DNA of 64,000 bases from contig NZ_JACADJ010000005.1 in the NCBI RefSeq assembly GCF_013389365.1, forward strand, positions 62,001 through 126,000, given 5' to 3'. This document shows positions 16,123 to 25,226 of this stretch, one piece after another. A program made the position numbers and the translations under genes. The notes under the pieces were generated by a model. That model searched no databases, was not told the origin of the DNA, and was given only the letters and a program-made list of their open reading frames with translations. Origin of the DNA: Desulfobacter latus. Lineage in GTDB: Bacteria > Desulfobacterota > Desulfobacteria > Desulfobacterales > Desulfobacteraceae. Position 1 is the first letter of the stretch; the number at the start of each line of letters is the position of its first letter.

Positions 16123-17106
16123 TCAGAACCTCTTTCTGGGGCGGGACGGTTTTTTCGGCCCTTTATTCGTTGTTTGTTTCTTACCTTGAGGCTTCACGGG
16201 CTTATATTTACGTCCGGCGATCATGGCCAGCGTTTCTTCAACGCTTTGGAATCTCTGATTCTGATTGAGATTCATTGCGGTACGGAAAAATCGTTTAAAA
16301 TGATCCGGCAAGGTCACGTCTCTTTTTTTTTCGATATCGGAAAGCAACTTTTCGATATCGACATGAAACGGTAACTTTCTGTCAAAATAAGCTCCCGAAG
16401 CGGCCAGGGCGGATTTGGCCAACGCATATATATCCGTGGCGGCATTGATTTCCCCGGAAGGCTCAAAACATTCCGGGGCGCTATAGGCAGGGTCCAGTGA
16501 TAGAAAAGGGATATTGGCGTTATAATTGGATTCGCCAAACCTGCACAGAGACATGAATTCACCGATATTGATCTTGTTGGTCGAGGCCATACGGCGTAAG
16601 GTATACGGCGGGAGTTGTCGGATGGCTACTTTTTTCTGGTGCAATGAGCGAAGAACCAATCCTAGATCACGAATGTAATTTTTCAGCGATCCGATAAATT
16701 GCCCCTTTTTGAGCCAATGCCCTATTTTTGCTTCCGTGAACGTACCATACATATATACCATAAATGGTTCGTTTGCCCGTAACGTATCCGGGCAATCCCG
16801 GTCTGTGTTTTTGATTGTGAAATAATCAACAGGTTCGGGCAGGCCTGCGTGATTTCCGGCAGCACACCGGCAAGCCGTTTCAAACTGAATGCGCAAATTT
16901 TTAATGGTCCATTCGTCAAATCCTTTTTTAAACAGATTGAGACAAACTCCCACTGCAGGGCGAACCATGGGTCGCTCAACCCCCGGGTCATTGTCACGCA
17001 ATTTGCAGAACGTCAAATTATGGGAATGCAACGGCTTATCATCTATGGTCCATCGTGTCTGATTTCCCGTCCAGTCCCTGATCTTTTGTCCTTTGTTGAA
17101 TATCAT
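16123..17106 (-). CDS. Protein kinase-fold pseudokinase
   Basis: This 327-residue protein follows the eukaryotic-type kinase C-lobe plan without catalytic residues. After a helix ending GLVLRSLHQKKV, where an active kinase has HRD and downstream Lys/Asn, it reads AIRQLPPYTLRRM (IRQ at 162-164). The DFG position reads IGEF (181-184). The later landmarks DPAYSAPECFE (APE motif, 210-212) and AATDIYALAK (Asp225) are kept. The N-lobe is divergent and I see no glycine loop. The C-terminal 35 residues are a basic tail (QGKKQTTNKGPKKPSRPRKRF in pieces), which could bind nucleic acid or a partner. It lies 27 bases after the active kinase gene, so it is probably a regulatory partner or scaffold. Confidence 0.82.
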   Translation of the reverse strand: MIFNKGQKIRDWTGNQTRWTIDDKPLHSHNLTFCKLRDNDPGVERPMVRPAVGVCLNLFKKGFDEWTIKNLRIQFETACRCAAGNHAGLPEPVDYFTIKNTDRDCPDTLRANEPFMVYMYGTFTEAKIGHWLKKGQFIGSLKNYIRDLGLVLRSLHQKKVAIRQLPPYTLRRMASTNKINIGEFMSLCRFGESNYNANIPFLSLDPAYSAPECFEPSGEINAATDIYALAKSALAASGAYFDRKLPFHVDIEKLLSDIEKKRDVTLPDHFKRFFRTAMNLNQNQRFQSVEETLAMIAGRKYKPVKPQGKKQTTNKGPKKPSRPRKRF

Positions 17107-17133
17107 TCAAAACCTCTTTTGTGTTCTATGTCG

Positions 17134-18126
17134 TCACAATGCGCTGAGAACCTTGTTAAAGTCCGACAAACGCTTATTGAGGCGGTCTTCGGTGCATTTT
17201 TGTATCAGTGTTTTCCATTTATCATTGATATTGAGCGAAGCAATCTCTTTATCAGGACTGGGAACGGCAACATCCGTGGCATGTTGAATGCAGACGGAAA
17301 GCGTTTTTCCAAAAGAATACACGTCGAATTGAGGGGTAAACATATCTTTATTGTTGGTTCTTGCATGATCGAATTCCGGCGGGGTATACCCATCGGTTAC
17401 AACCCCGCCATGGGCGACGCCCCCTGGATGGACAATGGCAAAACTCCCCAGGTCGATAAGTACAAACCGTTTGTCATCCGTGTACAGAAGGTTATCCGGT
17501 TTCAGATCCTGATAAATGAAATGTAATTCATTGCCACCAAAATTTTCCGGCTTGTGGAACCGCTTGAGCGTATTGGCCAGATAATAGGTCAAAGATGTGA
17601 GGGAACCCAATAAATTGCCCTTAATGCGCTTCTGTTGGGCAAAAGCCTCGCTCAGTGGTTTTCCGTTGACATAACCAATAATCAAATAGGAAAAATTATC
17701 CCATAAATCGGCATCCGTAACTGTGAATTCCTGCCCGTTTTCGGCTTTGTGGGGTCCATATATCGTCGGATTCACATCATCCACCCAATCAATGAGCATG
17801 GGAACATCGCTCACACCGCGCAACTGGGCATGCATGAACATTTTTCGTTCCATTTTTGCACCTTCCCTTGCATTGGCAACGGCCGTCACAAGTTGCCGGT
17901 CATTGGGAAAACGTAATGCACTATCCGGTATCAGGGGGGCTTTAACCAGAACGCGTCTGTTGAAAATTTTTTTGTCATAAGCCTCAAGAATCAGGCCATG
18001 ACCTCCTGAAAATAATATTTTTTTCAGTTCGTAGCGTTTTGCCAGCACAGCCGGGAACGTATATGTTTTCCCTTTGTGGGTGAAGTTGCGTATTCGGGTA
18101 TGGTTGTTGCCCTTGAAAACCTCCAT
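17134..18126 (-). CDS. Ser/Thr protein kinase (catalytically complete)
   Basis: This is a single kinase domain of 330 residues with no membrane segment. The glycine loop is LFSGGHGLILEAY (38-50), the ATP-anchoring Lys62 is in RRVLVKAP, the catalytic loop is IYQDLKPDNLL (204-214), the metal site is LIDLGSF (DLG at 225-227), and an activation segment ends DGYTPPEF. Arg of the usual HRD is replaced by Gln (YQD), so it is a non-RD kinase. I start it at the ATG at 18,126; a GTG at 18,135 would overlap the upstream gene. It sits between the FHA gene and the pseudokinase gene. Substrates are presumably within the block: the FHA, vWA, AAA+ or coiled-coil proteins. It pairs with the PP2C at 20,357-22,024. 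Confidence 0.9.
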   Translation of the reverse strand: MEVFKGNNHTRIRNFTHKGKTYTFPAVLAKRYELKKILFSGGHGLILEAYDKKIFNRRVLVKAPLIPDSALRFPNDRQLVTAVANAREGAKMERKMFMHAQLRGVSDVPMLIDWVDDVNPTIYGPHKAENGQEFTVTDADLWDNFSYLIIGYVNGKPLSEAFAQQKRIKGNLLGSLTSLTYYLANTLKRFHKPENFGGNELHFIYQDLKPDNLLYTDDKRFVLIDLGSFAIVHPGGVAHGGVVTDGYTPPEFDHARTNNKDMFTPQFDVYSFGKTLSVCIQHATDVAVPSPDKEIASLNINDKWKTLIQKCTEDRLNKRLSDFNKVLSAL

Positions 18127-18128
18127 GA

Positions 18129-19010
18129 TTAACACGGTTCCTCTCGTTTAAGTTTCAATCTCAGTCTGCCCGGCAAGGCGATGACTTCATCAGGTTGCCA
18201 GTAATGCGGTGAGGGCATTGTTTCCAGATCGCCATTGGTCTGTAGGCGTTTTATATCATGGTAACCTGTTTTCACAACAGTGATGGCACCATTTTTCCAG
18301 AATACATCGGCTTGGGACCGAGAACACATCTTTTCCATATCCGGCGTTTCAAAGCGCCCCTTTAAGTCCAGTTCAGGTACCCCATAGGTGGCGGACCGTT
18401 TACCAATCCTGATGGTTTTATTTACCGGAACAGCCGTCTTCAATTCCGGAATGGGTTGGTCTCTCCGCAGCACTTGAATATAATAATCACCGGCCGGCAA
18501 GGATACGGGCGGATCGGCCGGGGGCGTTGGAGACGGGACGGCAGACTCACCGAGCGGGGCAGCCGGCGTTGGTGATGTTACATTTGGATCTGCTGCTATG
18601 GGCTGCCCCTGATACGTTTGCGGTGCCGGATTTTTTATCGAATCTGCAGGCTCAACCACTTCCGGTTCCAAAAGATCGGGAGGGTCAGTCCGATTATGGG
18701 GGGTGGCGGTTTCAGACGGCTTTACAGGTCTCTTGACTGAAACAGGCTTGACCCGGCATGATATGGTGTGTGAATCATTTTTTCCATCGGATGTCGATAC
18801 CGTGCATTTAATGCTTCCAAAAGCGACATCCGCATGTTGCGGGACATCAAATACCACGGTTCGACCATGATCACTTTCCTTGGGAAACATGAATGCGCAT
18901 TCCCAACGCACTGAGGCATCACCAGGAATTCCCGAAAGAGAAAGGCAGAGTTGCTCTCCGGGCACCAGGTCTTTTTTGGTGGGCAGTGTATGATTCCAAT
19001 TCTCACACAT
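18129..19010 (-). CDS. FHA-like phosphothreonine-binding protein with Ig-like N-terminus
   Basis: This 293-residue protein is in three parts. Residues 1-90 look like an all-beta, Ig-like domain (VPGEQLCLSLSGIPGDASVR). Residues 95-172 are a Pro-rich linker. Residues 176-290 resemble an FHA domain: KTIRIGKRSATYG, then DLDL-like ELDLKG, then MCSRSQADVFWKNG (compare SRxHA), and a last strand RLRLKLKRE. The usual His after SR is replaced by Ser-Gln, so phosphothreonine binding may be altered. FHA proteins read out Ser/Thr kinase activity, and this gene lies 2 bases upstream of the kinase gene and 17 bases after vWA. Its start follows GGGGAGGA. The FHA call is good but not certain. Confidence 0.72.
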   Translation of the reverse strand: MCENWNHTLPTKKDLVPGEQLCLSLSGIPGDASVRWECAFMFPKESDHGRTVVFDVPQHADVAFGSIKCTVSTSDGKNDSHTISCRVKPVSVKRPVKPSETATPHNRTDPPDLLEPEVVEPADSIKNPAPQTYQGQPIAADPNVTSPTPAAPLGESAVPSPTPPADPPVSLPAGDYYIQVLRRDQPIPELKTAVPVNKTIRIGKRSATYGVPELDLKGRFETPDMEKMCSRSQADVFWKNGAITVVKTGYHDIKRLQTNGDLETMPSPHYWQPDEVIALPGRLRLKLKREEPC

Positions 19011-19027
19011 AAACGTCCTCCCCGTCT

Positions 19028-20353
19028 TTAATAAATGACATTTTCAGCCCCGGCATCTTGTCGCAATTGACGTGACGATTTGCTTGTTCGGTTTGATATG
19101 GTATTCAAGTCATCTTGTGTGAGGTGACCATTGTCCACCAGTTTCTGCAACCGGTCCCGGTATGCTCTTTCCTTATCGGTCAGCCTGATATGATGGGCTT
19201 TTGCAGCCATTTGTTCAAGTAGTTTTCCGGCTTCATTCCAATCCTTTTTATTCGCAGCTATATTGAATTCACGGTCAAGCAGTTCGAGACTGCATTCAAC
19301 ATAATCGCTTTCGATTTGTGAATCACGCATCTCGCTGACGTCATCATCCGCAAGATTTACAACCACATCGGTTTCAATGTGTTCTCCTTTGAGGTTCAAG
19401 ACAGGAATATCATAATCAAGACGTGATTTTGCAAACAGAGCCGTCGTATCATCCGTGCCGGACGGCATGTCGCATCTGGCATGCACGACATAAGCATAGG
19501 CCGCCTGATTATCGAATGAATGAATGTTAATACGATGATAAACCGAGCCGTCCCGTTCGATTTTAACATTGTCGTAATAACGGACTTCGGGTGAGTATTG
19601 AAAAATTTCAACATCCCGAGAACCGGTTGGTAACGAAAGTTGCAAGACGGCATTGGAAATAAGCGAACGCTGTGCGGAACCCAGCAGGTCCGTAAAAAGA
19701 TCCGCGGCCTGATTCGGATCCGTCAGCATTTCGGTTCTGCCGCCTGATACGGACGTATAGGTTTGCATATCCTTGAAGTTGAAATCACTCCCGACGCCCA
19801 TGCAGTCTACAACACATCCCAGGTTGGCGATCTCTTGATTATACTGACGTGCTTTTTTTATGCTGCCGGTTGTGTTATGGCCATCTGTCAGAAATATCAC
19901 TTTGCGGGACCCGTTTGTGCATTGTTTGACAAGACTCAAAGCGGTTTTAAACGCGGCCTCGAAATTGGTCATGCCGCTGTGGTTGGCAATTTTGGGGATG
20001 GCTGCTGCGATTAACGCACTTTCCGAGCCTGGTTTTCGGTTCAATTCCGTGTAGGCATTTGTATCATAGCAAACAAGACTCAAGGTATCCTGGGGATCAA
20101 GCTGACTCGCAATACGTTCAATTGCCTGCATCACCATGTTCCGTTTTGTCACAGATGAATCCGGGGATACCGCTTGATTCATCGAGCCGCTCGTATCCAC
20201 TAAAAGTATCACATCACAATACGTTTGAGGGTGATGATTCGTAAAATCATCAGAGGTCTGTAAAATGATTTCTGCGATAATTTCCTGATTCAGTGAACCT
20301 CGTTTCAGCCAATCTCTATGCAGTTCGTAACGGACACCAATTTCCTCGGCCAT
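19028..20353 (-). CDS. von Willebrand A domain protein
   Basis: A vWA fold occupies roughly residues 45-215 of 441. It has an intact metal-ion-dependent adhesion site: DTSGSM (53-58), Thr129 in GMTNFEAAF and Asp157 in FLTDGHN. An all-beta domain (residues 230-350) and a helical tail follow. The layout resembles bacterial vWA proteins that pair with PP2C phosphatases and Ser/Thr kinases, such as the TerY-type triads known from tellurium-resistance neighbourhoods. It lies between the PP2C gene (3-base gap) and the FHA gene. No signal peptide is present, so it acts in the cytoplasm, probably as a metal-dependent scaffold. The ATG follows AAGGAAATAAATC. Confidence 0.9.
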   Translation of the reverse strand: MAEEIGVRYELHRDWLKRGSLNQEIIAEIILQTSDDFTNHHPQTYCDVILLVDTSGSMNQAVSPDSSVTKRNMVMQAIERIASQLDPQDTLSLVCYDTNAYTELNRKPGSESALIAAAIPKIANHSGMTNFEAAFKTALSLVKQCTNGSRKVIFLTDGHNTTGSIKKARQYNQEIANLGCVVDCMGVGSDFNFKDMQTYTSVSGGRTEMLTDPNQAADLFTDLLGSAQRSLISNAVLQLSLPTGSRDVEIFQYSPEVRYYDNVKIERDGSVYHRINIHSFDNQAAYAYVVHARCDMPSGTDDTTALFAKSRLDYDIPVLNLKGEHIETDVVVNLADDDVSEMRDSQIESDYVECSLELLDREFNIAANKKDWNEAGKLLEQMAAKAHHIRLTDKERAYRDRLQKLVDNGHLTQDDLNTISNRTSKSSRQLRQDAGAENVIY

Positions 20354-20356
20354 GAT

Positions 20357-22024
20357 TTATTTCCTTTCTTTCAGCAATAATGCTGCGGCTGTTATGTTAT
20401 CATTGCTCAATCCTTTTTCGGCCAAATTCACAATAGCACGAACAATCTCTTTCAAGGATGAACCTTCTCCACATTTTTTTTTTACCGTTTTTTTCAGGAA
20501 TGCCGGACGTTCTTCCTGAATGGAGGATTGAATGCCGTTTATAATGCCGTCGCTGGCTATAATCAACAGATCTCCCGGCTGTAACTGCACACGATAAAAT
20601 GTCAATTTTGCACTTTCGGCTACAAAACGACGGGTTTTCTCATCATATGCTGCGGCACCGATTACACGCATCAATGCTTCTCCACCGCTGGTTTCCTGTA
20701 ATGAAAATTCTTTCCGGCTGTTCACCGTGTCTTCCACAGTTAAAACAGAAAAAATATCACGCGACGGACTGTAGAGCAGTGCCGGGGAGTCACCTGCGCT
20801 TGTGAGAAGCGCCTGGTCACCCATCACAAATGCGGCCGTCAACGTACTGCACATGGGATATTGACGATCCTTTTCACTTGGTATGCCATCCTGTGTCAGT
20901 ATATTCATATCATCTGTGATACGCTGGTTGGCGTCATCGGCAAGTGCCGAGAATAAATTTTCGGCACTGTGCATCCATGATTCAGGAGTAACGCCCTGGT
21001 TTCCGGAATTAATTTTTTTTGCAGTTTCTTCAGCCAATTGTTTAAATTGATCAAGATAAATCAGTTCACAGCTTCTGCGGAGATTGTTTGCGGCCAAATA
21101 TCCGCTGCCAATGCTGGCCGTGGACACACCGTCGGCAACAAGCAATAAGGATGAAAAAGAATCCACCTTTGACCAAAAAAAACAATCCTCATGATCATTT
21201 CCAGATTTATTCACCCCTGTGACCGTGTACGCAAACATTTCATGCGTCTGTGTCAGTTCTGTATGGGCATTACAGACCAAAGGATTTTTTCGTACAATAT
21301 GCAGGGCTTTTTCAAGCGACCCTTCACACGTATCAGGCAGCGTTTCATCATTTGAAACGGCTTCCAGCATTTCAATCAGAAAGTCAGGCAGCATTGGCGA
21401 CAATGCCGGTTGCTTGTGGCGGCATCTTTTAAGTTCTCCGATAACTTCCGCCAACGTATTTTTTTTTACATTTGCCAATATTTCCGCGAGTACCCGGATA
21501 AATGTATATCGATTATAATACCCAGGTGCTTTCAATATGGCTTCAGGTTTTCGAACCAGATCTTTGTGAATGCGTGAGCGGTTGTTTTGAATGAAAGCTC
21601 TATTGATACAACCATGTTCATCCGGATGACATTGTTCAAAGATCGGTTTGTTCACGAACAGACGGCCCTCCGCCGTAATCTTGAAACATTCAGGAAGAAT
21701 ACAGAACAACGGACGCCTGTTTCCCGCCAGAAAGTCAAACCAGCGTGCCAAAGTGGATAAAATATTTACGGCACGATCATTGAGAACGCCCTCTTTGGCT
21801 GTGCAGAATTCGATTAACGGCACAGGATTTTCACCCGGTTCATTTGAAAACATCTCAGCAATTTCCCCAGGCAGTGCGGATTGATCAATTTGAATAATTT
21901 TTTTTACTTTTTTCTTGACATGATTTGTTAATAATTCCTTTTCCTTGTCATTATATGGCTTCATCCCTTGTACCATTTTTTCTGTAACTTCATCGATTAA
22001 AGTGTTCATTGATCTATTACCCAT
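20357..22024 (-). CDS. PP2C-family protein phosphatase with unknown N-terminal domain
   Basis: The C-terminal half (about 275-555) is a PPM/PP2C phosphatase. Metal-binding acidic residues are in LLLVADGVST, LLIIASDGI and GLSNDNITAAALL, with the core SAGDSPALLY between them. This metal-dependent phosphatase should reverse the Ser/Thr kinase at 17,134. The N-terminal 270 residues are helical, carry a Lys-rich segment (NHVKKKVKKIIQID) and match nothing I recognise; they may be a sensor or docking part. The first ATG (22,024) overlaps the upstream gene's stop by 8 bases; an ATG at 22,009 is an alternative start. Phosphatase identity is firm. Confidence 0.88.
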   Translation of the reverse strand: MGNRSMNTLIDEVTEKMVQGMKPYNDKEKELLTNHVKKKVKKIIQIDQSALPGEIAEMFSNEPGENPVPLIEFCTAKEGVLNDRAVNILSTLARWFDFLAGNRRPLFCILPECFKITAEGRLFVNKPIFEQCHPDEHGCINRAFIQNNRSRIHKDLVRKPEAILKAPGYYNRYTFIRVLAEILANVKKNTLAEVIGELKRCRHKQPALSPMLPDFLIEMLEAVSNDETLPDTCEGSLEKALHIVRKNPLVCNAHTELTQTHEMFAYTVTGVNKSGNDHEDCFFWSKVDSFSSLLLVADGVSTASIGSGYLAANNLRRSCELIYLDQFKQLAEETAKKINSGNQGVTPESWMHSAENLFSALADDANQRITDDMNILTQDGIPSEKDRQYPMCSTLTAAFVMGDQALLTSAGDSPALLYSPSRDIFSVLTVEDTVNSRKEFSLQETSGGEALMRVIGAAAYDEKTRRFVAESAKLTFYRVQLQPGDLLIIASDGIINGIQSSIQEERPAFLKKTVKKKCGEGSSLKEIVRAIVNLAEKGLSNDNITAAALLLKERK

Positions 22025-22637
22025 GTATTATTTTGTTTATTTTTGTCCAGTTATCATGGTTATGGGTATATTCTTCTTTAAATAAAGCCTCCATATCGGT
22101 CATTTTTTCTTCCAGTTCCTGTTGGAGCGTCGCAAATTCATTTTTTTTCTGCGTGATGCGTCCTTCCAGACGCTTATAGATCTCTATCCGTGAAATACCT
22201 GATGCATAAACGTCCCGGAGCTGATGATACAACTCTTTGTATTTATCTATTTTTTCCAGCAAATCAACTTCAATTTTCAATTGTTCGATATCTTCTTGAT
22301 AATTTCCAAGCTGATTCCGAACATTGTCACGCCGGGCCTTTTGGCGATTGAATTCCGCCTGACGTTTATCCAGAAGTGATGTCAACTTACTCATCTCTTT
22401 GTTCAAATCGTCATCATTGTCCAGATGAAAACCAAGCGCTCCCAACATCTGATCAGCCTCCCGATAAAGATTTTGTCGGATGGCATCGTCCATCCCGCGA
22501 AAATCAAGGACGTCAATTTGCAACATCAAGTCCTTGAATGCCTGCAAAATATAGAGCATCTGTCCGGCAGTATCCTGAGGAATGTTTTTACAATTTTCCA
22601 CCAACGCTGTTGCAACATTTTCAATATCATCATTCAT
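22017..22637 (-). CDS. Small coiled-coil protein
   Basis: This 206-residue, highly charged protein is almost entirely helical, with heptad-rich stretches from about residue 75 (DLNKEMSKLTSLLDKRQAEF) to 190. No signal peptide, membrane segment or known domain is visible. The gene lies between the AAA+ ATPase gene (9-base gap) and the PP2C gene (8-base overlap). The ATG follows AGGAATCCAAG. It is distinct in sequence from the two larger coiled-coil proteins of the block. Its position suggests an adaptor between ATPase and phosphatase, but that is only inference. Confidence 0.75.
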   Translation of the reverse strand: MNDDIENVATALVENCKNIPQDTAGQMLYILQAFKDLMLQIDVLDFRGMDDAIRQNLYREADQMLGALGFHLDNDDDLNKEMSKLTSLLDKRQAEFNRQKARRDNVRNQLGNYQEDIEQLKIEVDLLEKIDKYKELYHQLRDVYASGISRIEIYKRLEGRITQKKNEFATLQQELEEKMTDMEALFKEEYTHNHDNWTKINKIIHG

Positions 22638-22646
22638 CTTGGATTC

Positions 22647-25226
22647 CTATAAATTCAAGTCTTCACCCGTTAGTATAAACGCCTGCTGTTTTTTTTCTTC
22701 TTTCTCTATAACAATCGAAGATATTCGACTGGCCTGGCGCATTTTGCATTTTTTTAAATATTCACGAACAAAACGGGCGTTGCCGAAATGTTCTCCGGCG
22801 TGTTCATATTGTTGCCTGGCGTCGTTGAAAAAATCAACCAGCTGCGTTTCAAGTAACTTGTTTTCGAGATGCAGCTTATCCGCTTTAATCATTGACTGAA
22901 ATATTGATAAAAGCGCTTCTGCCGAGTAATCCTCGAAAGGGATATGGTTACTGAATCGATCAGCCAATCCCGGGTCACACCCCAGCAGTTTGAGAATCGG
23001 ATCGGTATATCCCGCTAAGATAATGATGCAATCACTCATATGATTTTCCGAGAAAGGAACAAGCGCATCCACCACATCTTTGCTATAGTTTCCTGTCTGT
23101 CCGGCATCATTGAGTTGATGTGCTTCATCAATAAATATGACATGCCCGATTCCTTGTTCAAGAAATTCAGTCATATGTGCTTTGGAGGACCCAATATACC
23201 CCTTGATGAGCGATGAGGCCGTCGTCTCATGAATCTTTGGGTGTTTAACCAGACCCAACGCATGAAATTGTCTGGCCATTTTGTTTGCTACCGTTGTTTT
23301 CCCGGTTCCCGGATTGCCTGAAAATATGAAATGCCCCGGAACAATTTTATGGTCCGCTTGATCATCATGTCGAATTTTTTCCACCTCAATCCAATCGAAA
23401 AATTGGCGGATCGTTTGCTTGACATTGTGCAGCCCGACCATTTGGTCAAGATCTTCCATGACGCCACGTTCATTTAGTTCGACAGAATCGGCATACTGCT
23501 TGTATGCCTGCGGAATGCAAGTGGACGAAATCGTGGTTGTTTTTTGAAGGTCGGCTTTTTCCTGCATTTTGGTGCTGAGCGTTTCCATGGCCCGCGCATT
23601 ACTGAACTTTTGGTCTCGCGTATCATACATGGCTGTACAAATACGTTTCAGGATTTTTATGGTATTTTCTTCAATCGTATATCCCCTGTTATTCAAGAAT
23701 TGTTTCAGTATCCGTTGCAGCTCATCAGGTGTGTAGTCATCGAGTATTAACGTATTGGTAAACCGTTCTTTGAAACCCGGGTTCGCATTTTCCAGCATCT
23801 CATCCATTTGAGCCGGATAGCCGGCCAGGATGACTGCGAATTGCCCTTTGTAATCCGTCATCGCTTTCACCAGCGTATCAATTGCTTCCACACCGGGATC
23901 CCTGTCATCATTTTTCTTCAACAGGGTGTAAGCCTCATCAATAAACAAGATACCACCCATAGCCCGGCAGATTGCCTCATGGGTTTTGGGAGCGGTCGCC
24001 CCGTAAAACTGGGCAACCAGATCTTTGCGTTCTACTTCAAAGGTATGGCCCAATGGCAGAATCCCTGCTTCCCGGTATAGTTCGCCAATCAATTTTGCCA
24101 CGGTGGTCTTGCCGGTACCTGGGTTTCCTTTCAAAACGATATTCAAATCCAGATCTTTTGTCCAGGCCGGAGGCGGTGGGGGGACGAGGCATTCGAGTTC
24201 ACGCCGAAAAACATGAGATGGGGGATGCTTTTTCAGCATTTCTTTAAATGCTTCGCGTTTATTGCTGATAAATGTTTTTACATTTTCAAGGCCGATCATC
24301 GAATTCAGTTTTTCCAGTGCCGATTGTCTGGAAATATCGCCGTTTAGCGCAGTTGCAACGGCTGATCGATCGATAATCCCCTTTTTAAGTACGGCGTGCA
24401 ATAAGACCAATCCCTCCCTGGTCTCTTCACAAGACTTCATATGTTGTGCGGCATCCCTGGTTGTATCAGCAAACGCCGACCACTTTATTTTAATGTTGTT
24501 TTTCCTTTCCAGGTAGCCGCTGAAAAAGAAATTTGAAATTTCGTCCTGCCCGAGGGGTGCCACGGAAACGGATGGATGTTTAAAAAGAAATTGCCAAAAT
24601 TGATACATGGGATCGTTTTCCCTGATACCTTCTTTATTGTTCAGCATTAATTTGAATATGGCAATATTCTTTGAATTCGAAGACAAACTCCCTGACAACC
24701 CTTCGATCATTTGTCGAAAACTGTTGGGATAGGTTGAATCTCCGCTTCCCAGATGAAAAAGGACATCGTCACATACGAATGCACAAGCATATTGTTCTTG
24801 ATACAATAGCCGCTTCACAAAAGGGGTCAGACTTTCAAGGGTATTCATACCCGGATAGCGATATTGAATTTCCTGCGAAGAATTGGAATTAGACGGTGTT
24901 TGTGCTGCATTCGCAAGTGTTCTTTGACGTTGCAGGGGAGAACCTAATAATTTATCACGTCCCTTCCCTGTAACCGGTTTACGCTGTTCTATGGTTTGAG
25001 TGCGTTTTTCAAAAGCTCTGCGCACTGAATCCTCTTCTAAAAAATAGACACCGTCGGCATCGGCAAAAAAAATTATCTCATAGCCAATCCGTTTAAGATG
25101 ATCATTCATCATCCCTTTGAAATCCACCTCAACGCCATTTGGAAGACAAAACCTTCTGGCCACATTACCCACCATCAAATGCACACGCCCTTTGTCCAGC
25201 TTAAATGGAGTGTCCCTTAACAGCAT
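22647..25226 (-). CDS. CbbX/SpoVK-type double AAA+ ATPase
   Basis: This 859-residue protein has two AAA+ modules of the CbbX/SpoVK/EccA class. Module one has Walker A GNPGTGKTT (367-375) and Walker B ILFIDEAYTL (426-435). Module two repeats GNPGTGKTT (637-645) and VIFIDEAHQL (696-705). Both also keep sensor-like segments (AVILAGYPAQ; IIILAGYTDP). The N-terminal 300 residues (GYEIIFFADADGVYFL; AFVCDDVLFHLGSG; NIAIFKLMLNNKEG) look like a degenerate third alpha/beta module without a P-loop. Such ATPases remodel protein complexes. This is the first gene of the block, starting after AGGAGGATATC, about 170 bases from the last array repeat. Confidence 0.92.
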   Translation of the reverse strand: MLLRDTPFKLDKGRVHLMVGNVARRFCLPNGVEVDFKGMMNDHLKRIGYEIIFFADADGVYFLEEDSVRRAFEKRTQTIEQRKPVTGKGRDKLLGSPLQRQRTLANAAQTPSNSNSSQEIQYRYPGMNTLESLTPFVKRLLYQEQYACAFVCDDVLFHLGSGDSTYPNSFRQMIEGLSGSLSSNSKNIAIFKLMLNNKEGIRENDPMYQFWQFLFKHPSVSVAPLGQDEISNFFFSGYLERKNNIKIKWSAFADTTRDAAQHMKSCEETREGLVLLHAVLKKGIIDRSAVATALNGDISRQSALEKLNSMIGLENVKTFISNKREAFKEMLKKHPPSHVFRRELECLVPPPPPAWTKDLDLNIVLKGNPGTGKTTVAKLIGELYREAGILPLGHTFEVERKDLVAQFYGATAPKTHEAICRAMGGILFIDEAYTLLKKNDDRDPGVEAIDTLVKAMTDYKGQFAVILAGYPAQMDEMLENANPGFKERFTNTLILDDYTPDELQRILKQFLNNRGYTIEENTIKILKRICTAMYDTRDQKFSNARAMETLSTKMQEKADLQKTTTISSTCIPQAYKQYADSVELNERGVMEDLDQMVGLHNVKQTIRQFFDWIEVEKIRHDDQADHKIVPGHFIFSGNPGTGKTTVANKMARQFHALGLVKHPKIHETTASSLIKGYIGSSKAHMTEFLEQGIGHVIFIDEAHQLNDAGQTGNYSKDVVDALVPFSENHMSDCIIILAGYTDPILKLLGCDPGLADRFSNHIPFEDYSAEALLSIFQSMIKADKLHLENKLLETQLVDFFNDARQQYEHAGEHFGNARFVREYLKKCKMRQASRISSIVIEKEEKKQQAFILTGEDLNL

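Noticed and set aside
22647-25226. AAA+ protein as a Lon/SAVED-type CRISPR effector
   Set aside because: No Lon protease domain, no Ser-Lys dyad and no SAVED motif seen; the pattern is CbbX/SpoVK.
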